A DNA stretch of 64,000 bases from DATDCY01 sp031406795 [NCBI: Candidatus Rokuibacteriota bacterium]. GTDB taxonomy: Bacteria; JAUVQV01. This document shows positions 1 through 8,778 of the stretch, piece by piece. The notes beneath the pieces were generated by a model. It had not been told where the DNA came from, did not search any database, and saw only the letters and a list, made by a program, of their open reading frames with translations. The DNA lies in the NCBI GenBank assembly GCA_031406795.1, contig JANOHV010000151.1, forward strand, positions 1 through 64,000. The letters run 5' to 3'. Position 1 is the stretch's first letter. Every line of letters begins with the position of its first letter. The position numbers and the translations under genes were made by a program.

Positions 1-1674
1 CAGTGCGACATGGGGCCGGTCGAGCAGCTCGGCCTCGTGAAGATCGACCTGCTCTCGCAGCGCTCGCTCGGCGTGCTGCAGGACGCCGTCGCGGCCGTCG
101 AGCGCAACACGGGCACGGCGCCGCCGGTGGACGAGCGCGACGTCATTCTCAACGACCGGCAGACGCGCCGGCTCGTGCGCGAGGGCCGCACGATGGGCTG
201 CTTCTACATCGAGTCCCCGGCGATGCGCTCGCTGCTGTGCAAGCTGCGAACGGAGACCTTCGAGGAACTGACGGCCGCCAGCTCGGTGATCCGCCCCGGC
301 GTCGCCGAGAGCGGCATGATGCAGGAGTACATCCGGCGCCACCACGTCGCCCGGGAGCAAGGCGACACCGCGGCCTGGTACCCGCACCCGAAGCTCGCGG
401 AGGTTTTGCGCGAGACACACGGCGTAATGATCTACCAGGAGGACGTCCTGCGGGTCGCGCACGCGCTCGCCGGCATGAGCCTCGGCCAGGCCGACACGCT
501 GCGCCGCTCGATGAGCGGGAAACTGCGCTCGCCCGAGGCGATGGCGCAGGTGCGCGACGGCTTCATCGCCGGCTGCCGCGCGGGCGGGATCGGACAGAGC
601 ATCGCCGCGGAGACCTGGCGGCAGATCGAAAGCTTCGCCGACTACGCCTTCTGCAAGGCGCACAGCGCCTCCTACGCCCTGCTCTCGCTGCAGGTCGCCT
701 ATCTCAAGGCGCACCACCCGGCGGAGTTCATGGCCGCGGTGATCTCCAACCAGGGGGGCTTTTACGCGGCGGCCGCCTACATCTCCGAATCGCGCCGGCT
801 GGGCCTGCGCATCCTGCTGCCCGATGTGAACCGCAGCGACCGCGACTACGCCGGGCGCGGGCGGGAGATCCGCATGGGGCTCATGGCGTTCGCCGGGTTA
901 GCCGAGGCGGCCATCGAGAGCCTGCTCGCCGCCCGGCGCGAAGGCGGCCCCTTCACCAATCTGTCGGATCTGCTGTCGCGCTCGGGTCTCGGCCGCGGCG
1001 ATCTGGAGCTGCTCGTGCGCGGCGGCGCCTGTGATGGCTTCGAGCTGACGCGGCCGGAGCTGCTCTGGCGGCTGGCGTGCCGGTTTCGGTCGGGAGAGCA
1101 CCCCATCCGCCCAGCCGGAACCCGCGGCGGGCGGGCGGGCGACCTGTTTCCCGGTTCCGGCGGCCTCGACCACCTCGTGCCGCGCCTGCCGGAGTACGAC
1201 CTGCGCGAGCGCTGCCGGATGGAGGAGGAGATCTTCGGGTTCATGGTGACGAGACACCCGCTGGAGCTGATCGAGGAAGGCGCGTCCGCGCCGGGGCCGC
1301 CGCTGATTGCCGCAACCGACATGGCCCGCCATGCGGGGCGGCGCGTCCGCATGCGCGGCCTCGCGATCTCGTACAAACGCATCCCGACGAAGACCGGGAC
1401 CTGGATGAAGTTCCTCTCTCTCGAGGACCTCAGCGGCACTTTCGAGGCGGTGCTCTTCCCCGACGTCTACGCCCGTTGCGCGGAAGCCACGCTCGGCACC
1501 GGGTGTCTCCTCGCGGAGGGACGCGTCACCCTCGACCACGGCGTCCCCTCCCTTACCGTTACGGGCGTTGAAAAGGGCTCAGCTGCGGCGTTGCCCTTCG
1601 CGCATCTGCCTGCGACGGGCACCAGCCCGTCTCGGCATCAGCTTGGCAGGCGCCTTGCATCTGAACCCTTTTGA
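1..1674 (+). CDS. DNA polymerase III alpha-type subunit, C-terminal part (5' truncated by window)
   Basis: The frame is open from the window edge, so only the last ~557 residues are present. The start of the visible part carries the VKIDLL segment that matches the third catalytic aspartate of the C-family polymerase palm. It is followed by fingers-type sequence (YAFCKAHSASYALLSLQ) and, near the end, an OB-fold (GRRVRMRGLAISYKR to about TVTGVE). The protein stops soon after the OB-fold and lacks the long tau-binding tail of replicative DnaE. That favours an accessory or error-prone DnaE2/ImuC-like enzyme acting in translesion synthesis; class assignment is inference. The last ~35 residues are odd: they lie inside a dispersed repeat also seen near 53.1 and 57.7 kb, so the native C-terminus has probably been replaced. 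Confidence 0.8.
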   Translation, partial: QCDMGPVEQLGLVKIDLLSQRSLGVLQDAVAAVERNTGTAPPVDERDVILNDRQTRRLVREGRTMGCFYIESPAMRSLLCKLRTETFEELTAASSVIRPGVAESGMMQEYIRRHHVAREQGDTAAWYPHPKLAEVLRETHGVMIYQEDVLRVAHALAGMSLGQADTLRRSMSGKLRSPEAMAQVRDGFIAGCRAGGIGQSIAAETWRQIESFADYAFCKAHSASYALLSLQVAYLKAHHPAEFMAAVISNQGGFYAAAAYISESRRLGLRILLPDVNRSDRDYAGRGREIRMGLMAFAGLAEAAIESLLAARREGGPFTNLSDLLSRSGLGRGDLELLVRGGACDGFELTRPELLWRLACRFRSGEHPIRPAGTRGGRAGDLFPGSGGLDHLVPRLPEYDLRERCRMEEEIFGFMVTRHPLELIEEGASAPGPPLIAATDMARHAGRRVRMRGLAISYKRIPTKTGTWMKFLSLEDLSGTFEAVLFPDVYARCAEATLGTGCLLAEGRVTLDHGVPSLTVTGVEKGSAAALPFAHLPATGTSPSRHQLGRRLASEPF

Positions 1675-1690
1675 ACACCCTCTCGGCTGC
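1575..1690. repeat. Dispersed structured repeat, copy 1
   Basis: This copy begins with TGAAAAGGGCTCAGCTGCGG and ends with GCGCCTTGCATCTGAACCC TTTTGAA. It is similar along its length to 57683-57800. Shared blocks are CTGCGGCGTT near the left end, an internal palindrome (GACGGGC-ACCA-GCCCGTC here) and GCGCCTTGCATCTG near the right end. The ends are roughly inverted, so the unit can fold into a large hairpin. It overlaps the 3' end of the polymerase gene. Confidence 0.6.
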
Positions 1691-1815
1691 GGTACCGACT
1701 GCCGCCGCGGGGACTCGCCGGGCGGATGCAGCTGCCGGGTTGGTGGTGTATATTGGCGGAAATGACGGAGTTGTTCGTCTGCGCGGCGATCACGCCGGGA
1801 TTGAGGGAAGCGTCC

Positions 1816-4380
1816 ATGGATGACAAATCGGCCTACATCCGCCGGGAAACCGACAGAATTCTACAGGAGTGGTCCGCGCGCACGGCGGTCCTGGGCGCCG
1901 GCATGTTCCTGTGTCTCTCCCTGCTGGATTTTTACTGCGCTGCGGACTACGCCGTGCGCTTCCTCGGCTACCGGATCGCCGTCGCGACATTGCTGGCCGC
2001 GACCGCCGTCGCCATTCGCCGCACCCGGCGGCGAGCCGTGATGCACCTGTTCGCCTTTCTCGGCGTGCTGGCCTCGGCGATCGCCCTGGAGGCGATGATC
2101 ATGGACTTCGGCGGCCACCACTCCCCGTACCTGATCGGCCTGATCCTGCTCGCCGTTGTGTTCGCCGGCCTGATCCCCTCGGGGCCGGGGTTCGCGGCCC
2201 TGGGCCTTGGCGCCATCTTCGCCGTCTACGTCGTCCCGATCCTCCTGTGGGACACCATCCTCGAGCCCGCCTTCTTCACCGTCAACACCGTCCTGTTCTT
2301 CTGCGTTCTCGCCAGCGGCGTGCTCGTCCGCTGGTTTCACCAGCAGCACCTCGTGAGCCAGATCGCGCTGCGGCACGATCTGATCAAGAACCGCGAGAGC
2401 CTCGAGACCGAGGTCGAACAGCGTGCGCAGTCCGAGATCGAACTGCGCGAAAGCCGGGAGTTTCTCTCCTCGATTACGGCCGCGGCCATGGACGGCATCG
2501 TGATGATCGACCCCGAAGAGGCCATCCGCTACTGGAACCCTGCGGCCACGACCATCTTCGGCTACACCAGCGAGGAGGCCGTGGGCCGCGGACCGTTCAC
2601 GTTCCTGGTCGCTCCCGAAAAGGCCGGGGACTTCCTGGCGGATTACCGCTCCTGGCAGGCAACAGGCACCAACCCGCTGATCGGGCATCGGATCATCAGC
2701 AGCGGGCGTCGCAAGAGCGGCGCGACCTTCCCGATGGAGGTCGCGATGACCAGCGTGGTCCGAGGGGAGAGCTGCTGGGTCTGCGCGCTGCTGACCGACA
2801 TCAGCGAGCGCGCCGAGAATGAAGAGCGGCTCAGCCTGTTCGCCGCCGCCGTCGAGGGGGCCGCCGAGGGCATCTTCATCATCGATCTCGAGGGGCGGAT
2901 CGTCTACTGCAACACCGCCGCTGCCGGGCAAACGGGCATCCCCGCCGCCGGAGGGGTCGGCCGGGATGTTCGCACCATCCACCGGGACCCCGCCGTGTTC
3001 GACAGCGTCATTCTCCCGGCCCTGCAGAGCGGCGGGGCCTGGACCGGAGAACTCCCCGGGATCGACCGCAACGGCAGGCCGGTCCAGCTCTGGCTCACCG
3101 CATCGCTGGTACGAAACCCCGACGGCCGGCCGGCGGCGATGGTTTTGCTGACCCGGGACCTGACCGACCAGAAGCGACTCGAGGATGAGCACCTGCGCAC
3201 CCAGAAGCTCGAGTCCGTGGGGGTGCTCGCCGGCGGGCTCGCACACGACTTCAACAACCTGCTGACCATCATCCTCGGCAACCTCGATCTCGCCCGCCTC
3301 TTCGCCGGATCGAACCCCGATGCCGCCGAGGCCCTCGACCACGCTGCGGAGGCCGCGCTGCGCGCCGGGGATCTGACCCGCCAGCTGATCACCTTCTCCA
3401 AAGGCGGCCAGCCGGTCAAGCGCGTCGGCAGCATCGCCCGGATGCTGCGCGAGACGGCTCTGTTCGCGGCCTCCGGATCGAACCTCGCCTGCGATCTGTC
3501 CATCCCGGAGAATCTCCCGCCCGTGGATTTCGACGAGGGGCAGATGCGCCAGGTCATCTACAATTTCGTCCAGAACGCCCGCGAGGCGATGCCGGAGGGC
3601 GGGACGCTGATGATAAGCGCCGCCGCAATCCGGCTCGCGCCCGGGCAGATCGCCGCGCTCCCCGGGGGCTGCTATCTGCGCCTGGAATTCACCGACCGCG
3701 GCACCGGGATCGCCCAGGAGCACCTCAGCTGCATCTTCGATCCGTATTTTTCGACCAAGGAGATGGGCAGCGTGAAGGGCCGCGGTCTCGGACTCGCGGT
3801 GAGTTATTCGATCGTGCAGAGCCACGGCGGCGCGATCGCCGCGAAATCGCGCATCGGGGAGGGGACGACGATCACGGTGTACCTGCCGGAATCGACGCGG
3901 AGCGCCGAGAGCGAAGACGAAGACGAACAGGAGGAGAAGCCCGAGCCGGCTGCCGCTGCGGCCGAGTCCTGGGACCTGGTTCCGGAACGACTGCCCGATG
4001 AGCCGCCGCGAGGCCGGGTGCTCATCATGGACGACGAGCCGCTCGTGCTGGAAATGGCCGGCGCCGCCGTGCGAAGGCTCGGCTATGCCGCAACGCTGAC
4101 CCGATCGGGGGCCGAGGCCATCGTGCAGTATCAGATCGCTCTCGACTCCGGCAGACGCTTCGACGCGGTCATCCTGGACCTGACCGTGCCCGGCGGAATC
4201 GGCGGGCCGGAAACGCTGGCGCGGCTGCGTCAGATCGACCCGGGGGTCCGTGCCGCTCTCTCGAGCGGCTACACGGACCACCCGGCCGTGACCGATTGGG
4301 CAGGCGCGGGCTTCGCGGCTTTCATCGCCAAGCCCTACCTGCTTAAGAACTTCGAGGAGTTGCTCGCTACGCTCGTGTAG
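1816..4380 (+). CDS. Hybrid sensor histidine kinase (membrane MASE-like, PAS-PAS, HisKA-HATPase, receiver)
   Basis: About 854 residues from the ATG at 1816, which has GAGGGA eight bases upstream; an in-frame upstream extension exists but has no good ribosome site. The N-terminus (roughly residues 20-180) has about six hydrophobic helices, so the sensor is integral to the inner membrane. Two PAS domains follow (around residues 215-330 and 340-450). The phospho-acceptor histidine is His477 in GGLAHDFNNLLT. The ATPase domain shows an N-box (NFVQNAREAMPEGG) and G-boxes (DRGTGIA, GRGLGLAVSYSI). A short acidic linker leads to a receiver domain with MDDEP and acceptor Asp788 (VILDLTVPGG). With no DNA-binding output it probably signals to a separate regulator. 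No cognate partner is adjacent, so the stimulus is unknown. Confidence 0.9.
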   Translation: MDDKSAYIRRETDRILQEWSARTAVLGAGMFLCLSLLDFYCAADYAVRFLGYRIAVATLLAATAVAIRRTRRRAVMHLFAFLGVLASAIALEAMIMDFGGHHSPYLIGLILLAVVFAGLIPSGPGFAALGLGAIFAVYVVPILLWDTILEPAFFTVNTVLFFCVLASGVLVRWFHQQHLVSQIALRHDLIKNRESLETEVEQRAQSEIELRESREFLSSITAAAMDGIVMIDPEEAIRYWNPAATTIFGYTSEEAVGRGPFTFLVAPEKAGDFLADYRSWQATGTNPLIGHRIISSGRRKSGATFPMEVAMTSVVRGESCWVCALLTDISERAENEERLSLFAAAVEGAAEGIFIIDLEGRIVYCNTAAAGQTGIPAAGGVGRDVRTIHRDPAVFDSVILPALQSGGAWTGELPGIDRNGRPVQLWLTASLVRNPDGRPAAMVLLTRDLTDQKRLEDEHLRTQKLESVGVLAGGLAHDFNNLLTIILGNLDLARLFAGSNPDAAEALDHAAEAALRAGDLTRQLITFSKGGQPVKRVGSIARMLRETALFAASGSNLACDLSIPENLPPVDFDEGQMRQVIYNFVQNAREAMPEGGTLMISAAAIRLAPGQIAALPGGCYLRLEFTDRGTGIAQEHLSCIFDPYFSTKEMGSVKGRGLGLAVSYSIVQSHGGAIAAKSRIGEGTTITVYLPESTRSAESEDEDEQEEKPEPAAAAAESWDLVPERLPDEPPRGRVLIMDDEPLVLEMAGAAVRRLGYAATLTRSGAEAIVQYQIALDSGRRFDAVILDLTVPGGIGGPETLARLRQIDPGVRAALSSGYTDHPAVTDWAGAGFAAFIAKPYLLKNFEELLATLV

Positions 4381-4393
4381 CCCGCGGCGTTCG

Positions 4394-5200
4394 CTATTTC
4401 TTCGGGGGAGCCGCGGGCGGTTTCTTCGCCGGCGCCGCGGCAGCCGGCACCGGGATGCCAAGCCGCTGGCGCAGCGCGTCCGGTTCAAGCACGCCGGACT
4501 GGAACCGGCCGTCGGCGAAAAGATACGTCGGCGTGCCGGTGATGCCCTTGGCCGAGAGCAGCACGATGGACTCATCGACCAGCTTGGCGCCCTCTGCGCA
4601 CTGGTTGTCGGACTTGTAGCCGTTCTCGAGATCGTCGAAGCCCTTCTTGTCGCACACCACGGCGATGCACTGCTCGCGCGCGCCCTTGTGCATCGGCAGC
4701 GGGAACATCAGCACTTTGATCTGGATCTCGCCCTTGTCCGCCAGCTCCTTGAGGGCCGCACCGGCCCTCTTGCAGTACGGTCAAAGCGGGTCGGTGATGA
4801 AGTAGACCGACGGGCCCTTGGTGCCGACGGTCATCGCGACGAGGGCGTCGACTTTCTTCAGTTCCTCGGGCGAGAGGCTGTTGAGCGCACTGATTGTCTC
4901 TTCGGTGAGATCCCTGCCGCTCGCGGTTTCGATCAGATGCCCGGTGACCAGGTAGGCGCCGGCCGCGTCGGTGTAGACGATGTTCGGTCGGCCCTGGAAG
5001 CTGACCTGGACCTCGCAGAGGCCCTTGAGCGGGGCCGGCGCGACCTTCTTGACTTCGATCGGGCGCTTGAAGACCTCCAGGAGCTGCTTCCCCACCAGTT
5101 CGGCGGTCGGGCACTGGGCGAACGCCGCGGCCGGCAGCGCCAGCCCCAGCACCGACGCGAGCAGCGCGCGTCGGGGAATGGAAACGCGAGTACAGATCAT
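4394..5200 (-). CDS. dsbC: DsbC-family periplasmic disulfide isomerase, probable selenoprotein (UxxC active site)
   Basis: A single frame runs from ATG 5200 to 4394 if the UGA at 4781-4783 is read as selenocysteine (Sec140), giving 268 residues. Residues 1-28 are a signal peptide (RRALLASVLGLALPAAAFA). The N-terminal domain resembles the DsbC dimerisation domain (VGKQLLEVFKRP, then VQVSFQGRPNIVYTDAAG). The thioredoxin-fold active site reads ITDPL-U-PYC-KR, so UGA sits exactly where DsbC has the first cysteine of CxxC. The fold continues in frame past UGA to the cis-proline motif GTPTYLF and a Pro/Ala/Lys tail. A SECIS-like hairpin lies immediately after UGA. The expected role is disulfide isomerisation or reduction of exported proteins, plausibly for multihaem cytochromes. 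The alternative, a pseudogene stop, is unlikely because about 130 residues of intact homology follow. Confidence 0.88.
4751..4769 (-). promoter_or_regulatory. Bacterial SECIS-like hairpin after UGA of the DsbC gene
   Basis: In the mRNA, a perfect 7-bp stem GAGGGCC/GGCCCTC closes a 5-nt loop GGUGC. The stem starts 12 nt and the loop 19 nt after the UGA. Bacterial SECIS elements are coding-region hairpins just downstream of UGA with a guanine in the first two loop positions; this one fits. Confidence 0.75.
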
Positions 5201-5340
5201 CGGTGACCCCCCTGTATTAGTCGACAAATCAACGTCATACGTGCAACCGTAGCATATCCGACGCTGAAAAAACACTCTTCGACCCACCAGGAGAATATTC
5301 TGGGGATCGGCAGCGAGGGCGCAGCTCGGCATTTCGTTGC

Positions 5341-5369
5341 TGGGACAGCCCGGAGACTCTTGCTATACT
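5341..5369 (+). promoter_or_regulatory. Putative sigma70 promoter of the MetE-like gene
   Basis: TGGGAC (5341-5346), a 17-bp spacer and TATACT (5364-5369) lie about 40 bases before the start codon. The -10 is good and the -35 is weak. This is a sequence match only. Confidence 0.4.
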
Positions 5370-5410
5370 GAACATCGACACCAACCCGCTGACGAAAGGA
5401 TCCGCCGACC

Positions 5411-6466
5411 ATGACGCACGAGTTCAATTGCATGGCCACCGGTATCGGCAGCCTGCCGCTCACCGACCCTGACGCGGCCGTTGCGCTGGCGCTGCGGTAC
5501 CTCCCCGAGGCGCCCATCTGGCCGCAGCTGCCGAAGCGCGGCTTCCAGGAGCACATGGGCGGCCAGTACAGCGAGGCTCTTCCCGGCATCGTGAGAGACG
5601 AGGTGCGGCAGCGCTTCTCGTTCGACACGACCCAGGATCTCACGCCGGGGCTCGAACACTTTTTCGAGCGCTATCTCGCGAAGGACTATGATTTCTTCGG
5701 GTTATCGGCGGAGCACGCCGCTGGATTCCACGCGCTGCTTCGAGCGCTCGCCGGCAAGCCCCCGGCTCAGGCGCGCTTTCTCAAGGGCCACGTCACCGGC
5801 CCGCTGACCGCCGGGATCTCCTACAAGGACGAGCAGGGCCGGGACATCATCCACAACGAGCAGCTCTACGACGCCGTCGTCAAGAAACTCGCGATGAACG
5901 CCGCCTGGCAGATCCGCAAGCTGGGGGCCTTCGGCAGACCGATCATCGTCTTTCTCGACGAACCGGCAATGGAGACGCTGGGGTCCGCGTTTTCTCCGGC
6001 AGCGCCGGAACTGGTCGCGGAAAAACTGGACGAGATCATCGAGGCGATCCACGAAGCCGGCGGCATCGCCGGGATCCACTGCTGCGGGAATGCCGACTGG
6101 CCCCTGATCTTCAACACCCGGGTCGACATCGTGAACTTCGACGCCTTCGGCTATCTCGAGCGGGTGTTGTTGTATCCGGCGGAAATCCGCACGTTCATCG
6201 CCCGCGGCGGGGCGCTCGCCTGGGGGATCGTCCCTACCGACGGGTCCGCGGGCGACGAGACCGCCGAGAGCCTGATCGGACGGCTCGAAGGCGGCATCAG
6301 ACGGCTCGAAGCCGAAGGGCTCCCGCGCGCCGCGCTCCTGCGCCAGAGCATCATCACGCCCTCCTGCGGACTGGGCAGCCTGACCCCGGAGCACGCCGAG
6401 TCGATCTTGAAGTTGACGCTGGAGATTTCGCAGCGGCTGCAGCGCTACGAGGTCAACGCGCGGTAG
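5411..6466 (+). CDS. MetE-like cobalamin-independent methionine synthase, catalytic domain only
   Basis: A protein of 351 residues, about half the length of classical MetE (~750), covering only the C-terminal zinc-dependent barrel. Likely zinc ligands are His-Cys in IHCCGNADW and the late Cys in TPSCGLGSL. GIGSLP near the start and LDEPAM are typical of the family. Short core-MetE proteins in anaerobes are reported to take methyl groups from a methylated corrinoid rather than from methyltetrahydrofolate; that this one does so is inference. AAAGGA lies upstream of the ATG. It is divergent from the DsbC gene and overlaps the 3' end of the convergent VWA gene by 22 bases. Other members of the UroD/MetE superfamily act as methyltransferases on other substrates, so the exact reaction is open. 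Confidence 0.75.
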   Translation: MTHEFNCMATGIGSLPLTDPDAAVALALRYLPEAPIWPQLPKRGFQEHMGGQYSEALPGIVRDEVRQRFSFDTTQDLTPGLEHFFERYLAKDYDFFGLSAEHAAGFHALLRALAGKPPAQARFLKGHVTGPLTAGISYKDEQGRDIIHNEQLYDAVVKKLAMNAAWQIRKLGAFGRPIIVFLDEPAMETLGSAFSPAAPELVAEKLDEIIEAIHEAGGIAGIHCCGNADWPLIFNTRVDIVNFDAFGYLERVLLYPAEIRTFIARGGALAWGIVPTDGSAGDETAESLIGRLEGGIRRLEAEGLPRAALLRQSIITPSCGLGSLTPEHAESILKLTLEISQRLQRYEVNAR

Positions 6467-8772
6467 ATCTCCGGGACGCGCAGGGGAAGTTTGGCGACCG
6501 CGTCGATGACCACGTAGCTGACCTCGCCAAACAGATGCGCGACGTAGTCGTGCGCCTTCGGGTCGAGCGTGATGCAGAACGGGTGCACGCCGGCGAGCTT
6601 GGCCTCGGTGAGCGCGTGCCGGGTGTCTTCGACGGCGTAGTCCCCCTTGTACTCGTCGTAGTCCTCGGGCTTGCCGTCCGACAGGATCACCAGAAGCCTG
6701 CTCTTCGCTTCGGCAGCACGCAGCAGGCGCGTCACGTGGCGGATCGGCGGTCCCATGCGCGTGTAGTCCCGCGGGGTGATCGCGGCGATGCGCCCCCGGA
6801 CCTGCTCGCCGTAGGGCTCGTCCAGATCCTTGATGTGGTAGAGCTCCGAGCGCAGGCGCCGTATGCCCGAGAAACCGTACACCCCCCAGCGGTCGCCGAG
6901 CACCTCGAGCGATTCGCACAGCAGCACCAGCGACTCCCGGATTGCCGTGTTCACCCAGCCCTCGGTCGATGAGGACATGTCCACGAGAAAGACGACGGCG
7001 ATGTCGCGCCGGTCGCGCGCCAGGTGGATGAAGACCCGGTCGGAGACCGCTCTCCCGGCAATACGATCCGCGCGGGCCTCGATCGCCGCGTCGATGTCCA
7101 CCTCGTCGCCGTCGAGTTGCCGGCGCACCAGGTGCTCGCCGGTCCGCAGCCGTTCGAACGCCCGCCGGATCCGCAGCAGCGGGCCGCGATAGCGCTGCAG
7201 CGTGGCCCGGACGAACGTCGTATCCCCGGGCTCCAGCTCCAGCGGGTGCACGGAGCACCAGCCCCTGCGGAATCCGGCCCGACGAAAATCCCATTCGTCG
7301 TAGACCAGGGCCTCCGCCGCCCGCGGTCCCTCAGGCACCGCCGGCCCGGCGAAGCGCCCGGCGGCGCTCCCGGCCCGGGCGATCACCCCCGAGACGTAGC
7401 TCGTGGGAACCCCTCCCAGGTCGCGCCGGATTTCCTCGACCAGGGCCCGCTGTTCCTGCGGTATTTCCACCTGCTGGGCGCCGATGCGGACGAAGTCGGG
7501 GCGCCCCTCGTCCACACCCTTGCCGATATTGATGTCCGCGCGGGAGCGCGTGTCACCGCCCTCCTCCCGGGCCACCTTCCCCGTGGGCTCGCGCTCGCCC
7601 GAGTCAGGCGCGGCACCGTCTTGTTCTCCAGCCGCCAGCGGGTCGACCAGCGCTCGAAATGCCGCGATGAACTCCTCGCGGGCCTCCTCCCGCCGGGCTC
7701 TGCGACGCTCTTCGGCGAGTGACGGTCGCAGCGCGCCCTCGAAGGACGGCGGTTCCGCCGCGGACTCGCCGGTGGGAAGCGCGTCAACGAGGGGATACAG
7801 CCCCGCGACGGCCCGCGCCGCGTCCGCAGCCGTCGCGATCGGCTGCCGCAATGGCAGCAGCAGGGCCGACACGGGCGGGGGAAGATCCGCATCCGCCCCG
7901 GGCTGGTTCCAAATCCAGCGACGCAGCGATTCGAACCAGCCCTCGCGCCCATCGGGGGTCGCCGGGACGGAGCGGCGGGAAAAGTATTCCGCGAGCACCG
8001 GCACTGCCTCACGCCCCAGCCCCGGGAGCTGCGTTGGGATCCGCGCGGCCACCCGCAGCGTCGCCACCGTGTGGTACAGCCGCTGCGCAAGATCCGGTTC
8101 AGGGAAGAGCCCGAAATAATTCACGAGCCAGGCGGGGTTCGCACCCCACGAGGTCCCGAACCGACGCTCCAGCCCGGGAACCAGGGGGTCTCCCGACGGC
8201 GGCTCTGCCCGGTAGGTCCCGGCCGCGATGTGGCCCCATTGCACGGTCGCCGCAAGTTTGAAGAGCAGGAAGTTGCGGTCGAGGTCCTCGAAGACGACGA
8301 TCCGCCGCGGCAGCCAGACCACGGCGGTGTCGGTGGCGGCCTCGCGCCCCTCGGCAACCTCAAGGTGCCGGCCGGCCAGGGCGCAGAGATAGGGGTGCAG
8401 CAGCCCGACCACGTCACGGTAGCGTGCGCCGTTTTCGCCGCGCAGCTCCCGCACCAGCGCGCGCCCGCCGTCGGCGATGACCGGGCGCGCCTGCTCGAGT
8501 CCGCCGGCCTCGTACGCGTCGAGGAGTGCGCCGACCCAGATCTGCAGCCTGGTTTCTCCGAAGACCTCGAGCCCCCGCGCCGCGTTGCGCAGGAATGAGA
8601 ACGTCAGCGCGTGGCTCACCGGCCAGAGCGAGGGGACCAGATCGAGCACGCGTCGCTGCGCGCTCTCGGGCAGTTGCGCGAGCACTTCCGCGTATTGCTC
8701 AATCTCCCCGTCGGCGAAGTGTCCGGGACGGATGAGCCTCTCGAGCCGCCGGCTGATCTGCGCCTCGTTCAT
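6445..8772 (-). CDS. NorD/CbbO-like VWA-domain protein
   Basis: 775 residues. The N-terminal ~450 residues are helical, with an Arg/Glu-rich linker (EERRRARREEAREEF). The C-terminal ~200 residues form a von Willebrand A domain with a MIDAS start (VFLVDMSSSTEGW) and ILSDGKPEDY. The C-terminal VWA with its partner ATPase immediately upstream (6-base gap) is the layout of NorQ-NorD and CbbQ-CbbO pairs. These pairs remodel a target enzyme so that its metal cofactor or active form is installed. No nitric oxide reductase, Rubisco or other obvious client is present in the window, so the client is unknown. Expression is expected from the same transcript as the ATPase. The fold assignment is firm; the physiological role is inferred. 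Confidence 0.8.
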   Translation of the reverse strand: MNEAQISRRLERLIRPGHFADGEIEQYAEVLAQLPESAQRRVLDLVPSLWPVSHALTFSFLRNAARGLEVFGETRLQIWVGALLDAYEAGGLEQARPVIADGGRALVRELRGENGARYRDVVGLLHPYLCALAGRHLEVAEGREAATDTAVVWLPRRIVVFEDLDRNFLLFKLAATVQWGHIAAGTYRAEPPSGDPLVPGLERRFGTSWGANPAWLVNYFGLFPEPDLAQRLYHTVATLRVAARIPTQLPGLGREAVPVLAEYFSRRSVPATPDGREGWFESLRRWIWNQPGADADLPPPVSALLLPLRQPIATAADAARAVAGLYPLVDALPTGESAAEPPSFEGALRPSLAEERRRARREEAREEFIAAFRALVDPLAAGEQDGAAPDSGEREPTGKVAREEGGDTRSRADINIGKGVDEGRPDFVRIGAQQVEIPQEQRALVEEIRRDLGGVPTSYVSGVIARAGSAAGRFAGPAVPEGPRAAEALVYDEWDFRRAGFRRGWCSVHPLELEPGDTTFVRATLQRYRGPLLRIRRAFERLRTGEHLVRRQLDGDEVDIDAAIEARADRIAGRAVSDRVFIHLARDRRDIAVVFLVDMSSSTEGWVNTAIRESLVLLCESLEVLGDRWGVYGFSGIRRLRSELYHIKDLDEPYGEQVRGRIAAITPRDYTRMGPPIRHVTRLLRAAEAKSRLLVILSDGKPEDYDEYKGDYAVEDTRHALTEAKLAGVHPFCITLDPKAHDYVAHLFGEVSYVVIDAVAKLPLRVPEIYRALTS

Positions 8773-8778
8773 CGCGGG

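Noticed and set aside
1861-4575. A 904-residue open frame on the minus strand opposite the hybrid kinase
   Set aside because: No recognisable domain, and composition typical of an antisense shadow in GC-rich DNA; the plus-strand kinase is clear domain by domain.
4781-4783. UGA in the DsbC gene as a pseudogene stop
   Set aside because: The downstream frame is intact to the natural end with conserved motifs, the UGA sits at the catalytic Cys position, and a SECIS-like hairpin follows.
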